Assembly (NCBI GenBank): GCA_934456365.1
Contig: CAKSHC010000003.1
Coordinates: forward strand, 139,884-203,883
Length of the DNA stretch: 64,000 bases
From: an uncultured Eubacteriales bacterium
GTDB taxonomy: Bacteria > Bacillota > Clostridia > Oscillospirales > UMGS1783
Reading direction: 5' to 3'
The position numbers and the translations under genes were made by a program. This document shows positions 15,714-22,419 of this stretch, piece after piece (position 1 is the stretch's first letter; every line of letters starts with the position of its first letter). The notes beneath the pieces are model-generated. The model worked only from the letters and a program-made list of their open reading frames with translations, did no database searches and had not been told where the DNA came from.

Positions 15714-16925
15714 ATGATTTACAGGCCTTTGTATGTGGATAAGATTCTGGCGTATGCGGATACGCCTTTTGTCAAAATTCTCACGGGAGTGCGCCGCTGC
15801 GGAAAGTCAACCATCCTGAAAATGATTATGGAACGGCTGAAAACGCAGCGGAACATTCCGGAGGATCGCATCGTCAGCCGCCGTTACGACTCCATGGAAT
15901 ATGAGGATATGACGGCAAAGCAGATGTACGCTGAATTGAAAGCGAGCCTGTCGCCGGAGGGAAAAACCTATCTGTTTCTCGACGAGGTGCAGGAAATCAA
16001 GGGCTGGGAAAGAGTCCTCAATTCGCTGGCGTCGGATTTTGATGTGGACCTGTATGTAACCGGTTCAAACTCCCGGATGATGTCCTCGGAAATTTCAACC
16101 TACCTGACCGGGCGCTATGTGTCTTTCCGTATTTTCACCTTATCCTTCGGCGAATATCTGACATTCAAAAGCCAGTATACCGATGTCGGCGATCCGAAAG
16201 CTGAGCTTGCCAATTATGTGCGCCTGGGAGGCTTCCCGGCCACACACCTGCAGGATTATTCCCAGGATGAGGTCTATACGATCGTCCGGGATATCTACAA
16301 TTCCACGATCTTTTCGGATATTGTCAAGCGCAATCAGGTAAGGAAAATCGACCAGCTGGAGCGCGTTGTAAAATACACCTTCCACAATGTCGGCAATACC
16401 TTTTCCGCCAAATCCATCGCAGATTATCTGAAAGCGGAGCGCCGGGCGCTCGACAACGAAACGGTCTATAGCTACCTCGAAAAGCTGGAAAAGGCGTATT
16501 TGCTTCATCGGTGCTCCCGCTTTGATTTGCAGGGTAAGGAAATTCTGAAAACGCAGGAGAAATTCTACTTGGCCGATACCGCTCTGCGCTACAGCGTTCT
16601 CGGCTATCATGCCGACAGCGTGGCCTCCAGCCTGGAAAACGTCGTGTATCTGGAGCTTTGCCGCCGAGGATATACCGTGTATGTCGGAAAGTCCGGCCGC
16701 GGCGAGATCGACTTTGTGGCCACCCGGCAAAACGATACGCTCTATGTGCAGGTCGCGCAGGAGATTCCTTCCGAAAAAACGGAAAAGCGGGAATACGACC
16801 GGCTGCTGGAGATCCCCGATAACTACCCGAAATATGTTCTCACAACAGACGCCTTCTCCGGAGGAAACTACAAGGGCATCCAAACGATGCACATCGCGGA
16901 TTTTCTGCTCAGCTCCGACTATTGA
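15714..16925 (+). CDS. AAA-family ATPase with DUF4143 domain
   Basis: 403 residues. The N-terminal AAA_14-type ATPase has Walker A GVRRCGKST (near residues 25-33), Walker B TYLFLDEVQ, and sensor TGSNSRMMSSE. The C-terminal DUF4143 region includes GEIDFVATRQNDTLYVQV, a nuclease-fold-like E..D..Q motif. Such proteins are very widespread in anaerobes and often patchy between strains; their role is not firmly known. ATG 15714 was chosen because GGAGGTGG precedes it. It is a single-gene unit with its own promoter, an upstream perfect dyad, and a strong terminator, and less GC-rich than its neighbours, which suggests transfer. Confidence 0.9.
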   Translation: MIYRPLYVDKILAYADTPFVKILTGVRRCGKSTILKMIMERLKTQRNIPEDRIVSRRYDSMEYEDMTAKQMYAELKASLSPEGKTYLFLDEVQEIKGWERVLNSLASDFDVDLYVTGSNSRMMSSEISTYLTGRYVSFRIFTLSFGEYLTFKSQYTDVGDPKAELANYVRLGGFPATHLQDYSQDEVYTIVRDIYNSTIFSDIVKRNQVRKIDQLERVVKYTFHNVGNTFSAKSIADYLKAERRALDNETVYSYLEKLEKAYLLHRCSRFDLQGKEILKTQEKFYLADTALRYSVLGYHADSVASSLENVVYLELCRRGYTVYVGKSGRGEIDFVATRQNDTLYVQVAQEIPSEKTEKREYDRLLEIPDNYPKYVLTTDAFSGGNYKGIQTMHIADFLLSSDY

Positions 16926-16942
16926 ATAAAATATAGGGAAAA

Positions 16943-16976
16943 GGGCCCGCCTGTTTGTCAGGCGGGCCCTTTTTTA
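16943..16976. terminator. Bidirectional terminator between the ATPase and azlD
   Basis: Perfect 11-bp stem GGGCCCGCCTG/CAGGCGGGCCC (16943-16953, 16959-16969), loop TTTGT, T7 on the plus side. The genes converge here. Confidence 0.92.
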
Positions 16977-17297
16977 TCCCAAAAGCGGCAAAAGCCTCTC
17001 TGTCAGAAAAACAGCCGCCGCGCTTGCCGCCGCCACCGTGAGCAGGCTGCGCCGGCAAAGCCCCAGCCCCACCGCCACGCAAAAGCCCACCGCCGCGCTG
17101 ACCGGCGAGGCCGTGCTCGAAAAAATATCCGGCAGGGTCATGGCCGCCAAAACGGCATACGGTGTGTAGGCCAAAAAGGAACGCAGGAAGGTCGAGCGCA
17201 CCGGTCGGCGCAGCGCCACAACCGGCAGCGCGCGCAGAAGATAGGTCGTCAGCGCCGTCACCAGGATTCCCAAAAGAAGAAAAACCGTCTTATTCAT
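16974..17297 (-). CDS. azlD: AzlD-family subunit of branched-chain amino-acid exporter
   Basis: A 107-residue protein with four hydrophobic segments (TVFLLLGILVTALTTYLLR; FLAYTPYAVLAAMTLP; two more), the small partner of AzlC. The PxxxxR/AYTPYAVLAAM block is typical. The start is ATG 17297, overlapping the azlC stop by four bases; the frame stays open far upstream but that part lies antiparallel in azlC and is not coding. The AzlCD pair exports branched-chain amino acids or analogues. Confidence 0.9.
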   Translation of the reverse strand: MNKTVFLLLGILVTALTTYLLRALPVVALRRPVRSTFLRSFLAYTPYAVLAAMTLPDIFSSTASPVSAAVGFCVAVGLGLCRRSLLTVAAASAAAVFLTERLLPLLG

Positions 17298-18004
17298 GCG
17301 CCTTCCTCTCTCACCGGGAAGCGCCGGGCGGCAATGGAAGCCGCCGCCATCGTGCAGAGAATGATCCGCCACCCCGGCGAAAGCGAGGCCGTGAAGGGCA
17401 GAAACGAAAGCAGACAGGATAGCCCCGCCGAAATCAGGGCCGTGAGCAAAACGGCGCGGCTGCGGGTCATGGGCGGCAGAAGAATGGATAAAAACATCCC
17501 GTAAATCGCGATCCCCAAAGCCGAAAGCAGGGATGCGGGGAGCGCTTCGAAAAGCGTCGCTCCCAAAAGGGTGCCGAAGCTCCAGCCGAGATAGGGCAAT
17601 AGCCCCAGTCCGCAGAAGTAGGAAAAGGTCAGCGACGAGGTCTGGGTCATGGCCACCGCATAGATCTCGTCGGTGTTGAAAAAGGCCAGAAAGGCCCGCT
17701 GAACGCCCGAAATCGAGGCCGGCAGCCGCTGCGCCAGAGAAAGCGACATCAGAAAATAGCGCAGATTGATCACCAGCGTCGCCACAAAAAGCTCGGTCAG
17801 AAGCCCGCCCTTGAGCAGGATCTCCAGCCCGGCAAATTGTCCCGCCGAGGTGAGGTTGGTCATGGAAAAAAGCTGCGCCGCCCAAAGCGGAAGCCCGCCT
17901 GAGCGCGCGGCAATGCCGAAGGTGAAGGAAACCGAAAGATACCCCAAACAAATGGGTAGCCCGTCGCGCAGACCGCGGCGGAAGGTTAAGCGCGAAGAAT
18001 TCAT
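17294..18004 (-). CDS. azlC: AzlC-family subunit of branched-chain amino-acid exporter
   Basis: 236 residues with five to six membrane segments. The family blocks RGLRDGLPICLGYLSVSFTFG, MTNLTSAGQFAGL and VINLRYFLMSLSLAQRL are clear. It is coupled to azlD downstream and to the S24 repressor upstream by ATGA overlaps, so all three are made from one transcript. Export of leucine, isoleucine, valine or azaleucine-like compounds is the known family role. Confidence 0.93.
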   Translation of the reverse strand: MNSSRLTFRRGLRDGLPICLGYLSVSFTFGIAARSGGLPLWAAQLFSMTNLTSAGQFAGLEILLKGGLLTELFVATLVINLRYFLMSLSLAQRLPASISGVQRAFLAFFNTDEIYAVAMTQTSSLTFSYFCGLGLLPYLGWSFGTLLGATLFEALPASLLSALGIAIYGMFLSILLPPMTRSRAVLLTALISAGLSCLLSFLPFTASLSPGWRIILCTMAAASIAARRFPVREEGA

Positions 18005-18642
18005 CGGATTTGCCCCTGAAAGGCGATGGCCTTTCCCAGAATGCGAAGGTTTTTGCCGTCGTGCGCCGAATATTCAAAGGGCGCGTAGGCCGGATTTTCC
18101 GCCCGTAAAATCACCCGATCCCCCAGCTTGAAAACCCGCTTGAGGGTGGCTTCGTCGTCGATCATCACGGCGGCGATCTCCCCGTCGTCCACATCGTCCT
18201 GCGCGTGGATGAAAACCAGATCCCCGTCGTAAATGCGCGCGCCGATCATGCTGTCGCCCTTGATGCGCAGCGCGAAATCCGCTCCGTCGTTTTCCGAATC
18301 CACATAGCAATCCACCGCCTGCTCGCCGAAAATCGGCTCGCCCGCCGCGATCGACCCCAGAAGCGGCGCCCGATGCGGCTTTAGGCGCACCAGATTGCGC
18401 GGCGCCGCCGGCGCGCTTTTCCCCTCGGCGCCCATCAGCCAATCCGGATCCACCCGGAAATAATCCGCCAGAAGATACAAAGTGGCCAGCTTCGGTCCGA
18501 TCAGACCGTTGCAATAGCGGCTGATGGTGCCCGAGGAAAGCCCCACTGCGGCCGCCACCGTATAGGTCGTTTCGCCCCGTTCGGCCAAAAGCTGCGCCAA
18601 ACGGGCCCCGAAAACCTCCCGATTGATCTCTTTTTGCCCCAT
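18001..18642 (-). CDS. XRE helix-turn-helix regulator with LexA-like S24 peptidase domain
   Basis: 213 residues, phage CI/LexA-like plan. The N-terminal HTH (about residues 10-70) contains TVAAAVGLSSGTISRYCNGL. The C-terminal S24 domain has the self-cleavage Ala100-Gly101, Ser131 in GDSM and Lys168 in TLKRVF, so RecA-stimulated autocleavage is possible. The start ATG 18642 is behind GGAGGG; upstream in-frame codons cross the promoter. It is divergent from the gene at 18851 and upstream of azlCD. Repeated TTGC-N5-GCA sites in the divergent region are the likely operators, so it probably controls both directions. Confidence 0.92.
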   Translation of the reverse strand: MGQKEINREVFGARLAQLLAERGETTYTVAAAVGLSSGTISRYCNGLIGPKLATLYLLADYFRVDPDWLMGAEGKSAPAAPRNLVRLKPHRAPLLGSIAAGEPIFGEQAVDCYVDSENDGADFALRIKGDSMIGARIYDGDLVFIHAQDDVDDGEIAAVMIDDEATLKRVFKLGDRVILRAENPAYAPFEYSAHDGKNLRILGKAIAFQGQIR

Positions 18643-18674
18643 ATTCCCTCCTGTCGGCCCTTTTTTACCCCTCG

Positions 18675-18703
18675 ATTTTACCACAAAAAAATGCGAAATG
18701 CAA
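18675..18703 (-). promoter_or_regulatory. Promoter of the S24 repressor-azlCD operon
   Basis: TTGCAT (18698-18703) and TAAAAT (18675-18680) on the minus strand, spacer 17 bases. The -35 box is covered by operator copy 1 (18691-18703). Confidence 0.7.
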
Positions 18704-18789
18704 TAAAAAAGTTGCAAAACGCATTGACAAACGCCTCCAAAAGGTGTATTTTGGTATTGCAAAACGCAACAGACCGATGCAAAACACAA
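18691..18789. promoter_or_regulatory. Four operator-like TTGC-N5-GCAW repeats
   Basis: Copies: 18691-18703 (TTGCATTTCGCAT on the minus strand), 18712-18724 (TTGCAAAACGCAT), 18757-18769 (TTGCAAAACGCAA) and a weaker 18777-18789 (ATGCAAAACACAA). Centres are 21, 45 and 20 bases apart, near two, four and two helical turns. They cover the -35 of the minus promoter and bracket the plus promoter, as expected for a switch controlled by the adjacent S24 repressor. Confidence 0.65.
18724..18752 (+). promoter_or_regulatory. Divergent promoter for the 18851 gene
   Basis: TTGACA (18724-18729) and TATTTT (18747-18752), spacer 17 bases, sitting between operator copies 2 and 3. Confidence 0.65.
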
Positions 18790-18850
18790 CGTTTTTTCGA
18801 AAGAAAGGCGAAAAAACGAGGGCAAAGGCGAGAGAAGAGGAGGAAAAACG

Positions 18851-19255
18851 ATGGGATTTTTGTGCGAAAACGGCACCGAGTGCGACGGCTGCGGCGCCTG
18901 CCTGGAGCAGCTGGAGAGCTGCGGGGTGTGCGAAGGGATGCTGTATCCTTCGGATCTGGTGGTCAAAACGGAAAAAGGGATGCTCTGCAACCGCACCGAG
19001 TGTCTTTTCCGGGCGGCGATGGAGGATCTGAGCGAGGACGAGCTGCGGGATTATGCCGCGGAATTTCTGCAAGACTTTTTAGAGGAAAACAAATGGGAGC
19101 TTTTTGAGGCGGCCACCCATAAAGGAGTCGCCTTTTGGGAAGGGGGAGAAGGGCCGCTTTTGGCCTTTGCCGAGAGCGATCCGGCTTGTCTGGTCAATTT
19201 TTGGCTGGGAAAACGGGGCTACGAGCGCCAATCCCTGGCCGACGCGCGGGATTGA
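18851..19255 (+). CDS. Cysteine-rich small protein, unknown
   Basis: 134 residues. The first 55 hold eight cysteines (Cys5, 11, 14, 17, 24, 27, 46, 51) including CDGCGAC and CGVC, which suggests one or two zinc sites. The rest is acidic and helical (EDLSEDELRDYAAEFLQDFLEE). I do not recognise the family. An ATG after AGGAGG-like GAGGAGGAAA supports the start. It is divergent from the S24 repressor and its promoter is flanked by that repressor's likely operators, so it behaves like an early gene of a repressor-controlled element, possibly induced by DNA damage. Transcription probably continues into the 19271 gene, 15 bases away. Confidence 0.75.
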   Translation: MGFLCENGTECDGCGACLEQLESCGVCEGMLYPSDLVVKTEKGMLCNRTECLFRAAMEDLSEDELRDYAAEFLQDFLEENKWELFEAATHKGVAFWEGGEGPLLAFAESDPACLVNFWLGKRGYERQSLADARD

Positions 19256-19270
19256 AAGGAGGGGATCGGG

Positions 19271-19573
19271 ATGTTTCGCAAGTATCGCGGGATGCGGATG
19301 ACCTACGAAAAGCAGGGGCTGATCTTTTTTCTTTGCCGCAATTTCGGATCGCTTCCGCCGGGAGTGCGCCGGCGCATCGAACGGGTGGCCGAGGAGGTGG
19401 CGGGGGAGGAAAAGGCCGTTTTGCTGGCGCTTCTGACCGGCCGGCAAAGCGCCCGCCATTTGAGCATGACCCGCTACATCAACCTCAACCGGCTCTATGC
19501 CTGGCGCAGGGCTTTCTACGAGCGCTTTTTTGAGCAAAAAGAGAAAAACCCCGGGAAGGGCAATGAGGAATGA
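19271..19573 (+). CDS. Small basic protein, possibly a phage-type helix-turn-helix factor
   Basis: 100 residues, all-helical and basic. LLALLTGRQSARHLSMTRYI followed by LNRLYAWRRAFYERFFE looks like the helix-turn-helix of small phage late-gene regulators, in which a serine/threonine-rich turn precedes a tyrosine and arginine-rich helix, but the match is from pattern only. GGAGGGGATCGGG precedes the ATG. The last residues (KGNEE) are coded by the first copy of a 54-base tandem repeat, so the C-terminus may be recent. It is likely in one transcript with the cysteine-rich gene. Confidence 0.65.
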   Translation: MFRKYRGMRMTYEKQGLIFFLCRNFGSLPPGVRRRIERVAEEVAGEEKAVLLALLTGRQSARHLSMTRYINLNRLYAWRRAFYERFFEQKEKNPGKGNEE

Positions 19574-19668
19574 GGAGTGATGAATGAGAAATTAAGGAAG
19601 AAATGGAAAAAGGGCAATGAGGAATGATAAATAAGGGATGAGAAATTAAGGAAGAATGGGGAAAAAGA
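19558..19668. repeat. Two imperfect copies of a 54-base repeat
   Basis: The unit starts GGGCAATGAGGAATGA at 19558 and again at 19612, and both copies contain ATGAGAAATTAAGGAAGAA. It is purine-rich on the plus strand and free of genes apart from the end of the preceding reading frame. No terminal inverted repeat or transposase is present. Confidence 0.7.
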
Positions 19669-19670
19669 GA

Positions 19671-19702
19671 GGGCCGCTTCTTAGGGAAGCGGCCCATTTT
19701 TA
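19671..19702. terminator. Bidirectional terminator
   Basis: Perfect 10-bp stem GGGCCGCTTC/GAAGCGGCCC (19671-19680, 19686-19695), loop TTAGG, then ATTTTTATTT on the plus side and TCTCTTTTTCC on the minus side. It separates the converging genes at 19573 and 19700. Confidence 0.85.
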
Positions 19703-20203
19703 TTTGGATTTTTCGCGCACGGCGATCCAGATTTCGCAGAAGTAGTTGGGATCGCTGGTATCGGCCGAGGAATAGACCTCGAACTCGACGCTTTCGGCGT
19801 ATTCATACTGGGTGCTTTGGGGGAAGAACTCGGTGACGATGCGGTGGTAGGTTTCGATGAAGGCTTCGGGCATTTTGCCGCGGCTTTGGAAGACGGCGTA
19901 GGTCTGGGCGGGGATGTCGACGATCTCGAGGTCGGGATCGACGGGGCGGCCGTCGTATTCCACGCCGATGCCGTAGGGGAACTGCTTGCCGTTGAGCTGC
20001 GAGGAGAAGCAGATGCCGAGCAGGCCTTTCATCACGGGGTTTTGCGGCAGGCAGGCGATCAGGCGGGAAAGGGTTCCGTTTTGCCCGAGAGTTTGCCAGA
20101 GGGCAGTGATATCCGGCGTGGCGGCGCCGGACTGGGGTTTGCCGACGGGTTCGCGCTTGCAGACCACCCGGAAAGCCCCTCTTTTTTCGATTCTGTAGTC
20201 CAT
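19700..20203 (-). pseudogene. GyrI-like effector-binding domain, separated from its AraC half by a frameshift
   Basis: 167 codons from ATG 20203 form an intact effector-binding (GyrI/Rob C-terminal) domain: MDYRIEKRGAFRVV at the start, YGIGVEYDG and the IPAQTYAVFQSRG strand typical of the fold, ending EIWIAVREKSK. In usual clostridial AraC proteins this domain follows the HTH in the same chain, entering through a short linker. Here the linker is in another frame, offset by one base, from the 20574 reading frame. It may be translated alone, but no ribosome site stands before ATG 20203. A sequencing error cannot be excluded. Confidence 0.75.
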
Positions 20204-20574
20204 TCTGTTAGGGTGAGTTTGACAGAGAGGGGGGTGAAGATCCGGATTTTGCCGCCGCGGCGGGCTTCGCTGGGGGTGACTCCGTGGAAGCGGGCAAAGG
20301 CGCGGGAAAAGCTTTCCGGGGAATCGTAGCCGTATTTCAGGGCGAGATCGATGATTTTTGCGCGGCCCCGGGCCAGCTCCTCGCCGGCGAGCGAGAGGCG
20401 GCGCATACGGATATAATCGCCCAACGAGAAGCCGCACAGGACGCTGAAGATCCGCTGGAAATGGAAGGGGGACGAATAGGCCTGTTCGGCCACCGTTTCC
20501 AAATCGAGCTCTTCGGTGAGGTGGGCTTCCACATAGTCGATCGCTTGCTGGATACCGGAAATCCAATCCATCAT
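20059..20574 (-). pseudogene. AraC-type DNA-binding half of a frame-broken regulator
   Basis: From ATG 20574 (after AAAGGGAG) a clear AraC HTH: IDYVEAHLTEELDLETVAEQAYSSPFHFQRIF and KYGYDSPESFSRAFARFHGVTPSEARR, then the family linker GKIRIFTPLSVKLTLT. After that, the frame turns into proline and serine-rich nonsense (SANPSANPSPAPP), the sign of out-of-frame reading, while the expected effector domain continues in the other frame from 20203. One lost or two gained bases near 20204-20210 would explain it. The product as read would be 171 residues with a useless tail. Confidence 0.8.
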
Positions 20575-20651
20575 GGCACTCCCTTTCTGCTCGTTCAGTT
20601 TACCCGATCGGCGGGACGCTTTCCCGACTTTTTCTGCTTTCTTCTGTCAGG

Positions 20652-20945
20652 TCACAGGGACCAGAGGGCTTTTTTCAGGTCGACGCGCTCGCCGCAGAAG
20701 GGGACGCCCTCGCCCAAAAGGAGGCTTTTCTGATTGAAAAAGCCGGGGGCGAGGCGGCCCTGGGCATTGACCACGCGGTGGCAGGGGTAGCGGCCGTAGA
20801 ACTCGGCGCGGCTGAGGACCCGGCCGACGAGGCGGGAATTCTGAGGGCGGCCGACGAGGCGGGCGATCTGCCCGTAGGTGGCGACCCGGCCCTCGGGGAT
20901 CTCCTCCACGACCGAGAGGATCTGATAGATCAGGCGTTCGTCCAT
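20652..20945 (-). CDS. MGMT/alkyltransferase-like protein with the active cysteine
   Basis: 97 residues corresponding only to the C-terminal DNA-binding and methyl-acceptor domain of O6-alkylguanine-DNA alkyltransferase. PEGRVATYGQIARLVGRPQNSRLVG is the HTH with the arginine finger. The active-site motif reads YPCHRVV, with the acceptor cysteine present. Short stand-alone members (ATL proteins) usually have Trp here (PWHR) and no transferase activity, so this protein combines the ATL size with an MGMT active site. AAGGAG stands before the ATG. Confidence 0.9.
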   Translation of the reverse strand: MDERLIYQILSVVEEIPEGRVATYGQIARLVGRPQNSRLVGRVLSRAEFYGRYPCHRVVNAQGRLAPGFFNQKSLLLGEGVPFCGERVDLKKALWSL

Positions 20946-20965
20946 TGGCTTTCTCCTTTTTTTTC

Positions 20966-20994
20966 AGGATAACAGGCCGGGCGGAAAAAGGCAA
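20966..20994 (-). promoter_or_regulatory. Promoter of the MGMT-like gene
   Basis: TTGCCT (20989-20994) and TATCCT (20966-20971) on the minus strand, spacer 17 bases, back to back with the marR promoter. Confidence 0.55.
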
Positions 20995-21001
20995 GTTTTT
21001 C

Positions 21002-21030
21002 TTGACAGAGGGGCGGAAGGAGCGTATACT
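21002..21030 (+). promoter_or_regulatory. marR-TauE promoter
   Basis: TTGACA (21002-21007) and TATACT (21025-21030), spacer 17 bases. The transcript would begin near 21037, within the following operator. Confidence 0.85.
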
Positions 21031-21031
21031 A

Positions 21032-21045
21032 TTCTAAAATTAGAA
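21032..21045. promoter_or_regulatory. Likely MarR operator
   Basis: TTCTAA-AA-TTAGAA, a perfect 6-bp dyad lying at the transcription start, right after the -10 box and just before marR. MarR proteins often repress themselves through such sites. Confidence 0.65.
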
Positions 21046-21059
21046 GAATGGAGCCGAAG

Positions 21060-21497
21060 ATGACAGGATTGGAAACGATGGCCCTGGGGCGGAAGCTGGG
21101 GCATGTATACGAAGAGCGGCTGCGGCCGGTTTGCCGGAAATACGGACTGACGCGCAGCGGGATGGACGTTTTGCTCTTTTTGGCGAATCATCCGGAGAAC
21201 AACACGGCGCGGGATCTGTGCGCGGTGCGGGGGATGAAAAGCGGAATCGCCTCGGTGGCGGTGGACGAGCTTTTAGAGAAGGGGCTTTTGCGGGTGGAGG
21301 TGGACGCAGAAGATCGGCGGCTGCGGCGGCTGTGGCCAACGGCGGGAGCGCTTTCTGTGATTCGGGCAGGGCAGGCGGTGCAGAAGCAGTTTGCCGCCCA
21401 GCTGGGGCGCGGGATCGACGAGGAAGACCGGGCTGTTTTTGAGCGGGTTTTGGCGCAGCTCGGGAAAAATGCGGAAGCGATGCGGAGGGACGACTGA
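21060..21497 (+). CDS. MarR-family transcriptional regulator
   Basis: 145 residues with the MarR winged helix (TRSGMDVLLFLANHPENNTARDLCAVRGMKSGIASVAVDELLEKGLL, wing EDRRLRRLWPT). Start ATG 21060 is used because GGAG lies 6 bases ahead and the ATG at 21048 would be about 11 bases from the transcript start. It overlaps the TauE gene by one base, so it likely controls that exporter in response to a small molecule. Confidence 0.9.
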   Translation: MTGLETMALGRKLGHVYEERLRPVCRKYGLTRSGMDVLLFLANHPENNTARDLCAVRGMKSGIASVAVDELLEKGLLRVEVDAEDRRLRRLWPTAGALSVIRAGQAVQKQFAAQLGRGIDEEDRAVFERVLAQLGKNAEAMRRDD

Positions 21498-22264
21498 TGT
21501 GGGAGAAGATTCTGGTTGGAGTTTTGGCGGGGCTCGGCGCGGGGCTGGGCACGGGCTTTGCGGGGATGAGCGCGGCGGCTGTGATCGCGCCGATGCTGAC
21601 GACCTTTTTGGGGATGGATCCTTATCTTGCGGTGGGGGTGGCTTTGTCGAGCGACGTTCTGGCGAGCGTGGCGAGCGCCTACACCTACGGCAAGAACAAG
21701 AATCTGGACATTCGCAACGGGGCGATCATGATGGCGGCTGTTCTGGCGATGACCGTTGTGGGGAGCTTTGTTTCGAGCCTGGTGCCGGGGGCGGCGATGG
21801 GGAGCCTTTCGGTTTTTATGACGATGATTTTGGGCGTGCGGTTTCTGGTGCGGCCGGTGACCGAGCCCAAGGCGCGGTTTGCCTCCGCGACGGCGAAGCA
21901 GAAGGCGATCCGTTCGCTTTTGGGCGGGGCGCTGGTCGGGTTTATCTGCGGCTTTGTGGGCGCGGGCGGCGGCATGATGATGCTGTTGGTTCTGACCTCG
22001 TTTTTGGGCTATGAGCTCAAGACGGCGGTGGGGACGAGTGTGTTTATCATGTCGGCGACGGCTTTGACGGGGTCGATCAGCCATTTTGCTTTGGGCGGGC
22101 TGCCCGATCTGCTGGTTTGGGGGGTGTGCGTGGGGAGCACGCTGGTGTTTGCCCTTTTAGCGGCCCGGATCGCCAACCGGGTTTCGGCCAAGACGCTCAA
22201 CCGGGTGGTGGGCGCGCTTCTGGTTTTGCTGGGAGTGGTGATCCTCGGGGTAAAATACCTTTGA
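21497..22264 (+). CDS. TauE/SafE-family membrane permease
   Basis: 255 residues with seven to eight membrane segments in two similar halves. The family glycine motifs stand at the start (GLGAGLGTGFAGMSAAAVIAPML) and in the second half (GFICGFVGAGGGMMMLLVLTSFLG). Family members export sulfite, sulfoacetate or other organosulfur anions; the substrate here is unknown. It is translated with MarR and ends in a strong terminator. Confidence 0.9.
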   Translation: MWEKILVGVLAGLGAGLGTGFAGMSAAAVIAPMLTTFLGMDPYLAVGVALSSDVLASVASAYTYGKNKNLDIRNGAIMMAAVLAMTVVGSFVSSLVPGAAMGSLSVFMTMILGVRFLVRPVTEPKARFASATAKQKAIRSLLGGALVGFICGFVGAGGGMMMLLVLTSFLGYELKTAVGTSVFIMSATALTGSISHFALGGLPDLLVWGVCVGSTLVFALLAARIANRVSAKTLNRVVGALLVLLGVVILGVKYL

Positions 22265-22286
22265 AAAATACGGACGGTTGAAAAAG

Positions 22287-22317
22287 AAAAAGACGAACGC
22301 GGGGCGTTCGTCTTTTG
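22287..22317 (+). terminator. Terminator after TauE
   Basis: AAAAGACGAACGC-GGG-GCGTTCGTCTTTT, a 13-bp perfect stem ending in T's. A second 18-bp hairpin (22331-22348 with 22353-22370, loop TGAG, one mismatch) follows without a U-tract. Confidence 0.9.
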
Positions 22318-22419
22318 TTTTTTGGGGAAAGGAACGAGCAGCGGCTTCTGAGGAAGCGGCTGCTCGTTCCGGATTTTATGGGGATTGATGTGGTTGTCGT
22401 TTTTGAGAAAGGGGTGTGG

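Noticed and set aside
20180..20195. The A6 run in the AraC/GyrI region as a -1 frameshift site
   Set aside because: The heptamer phase is wrong (reads TCG AAA AAA GAG) and it lies after the MDYRIEK start of the second domain, so a slip there would lose conserved residues.
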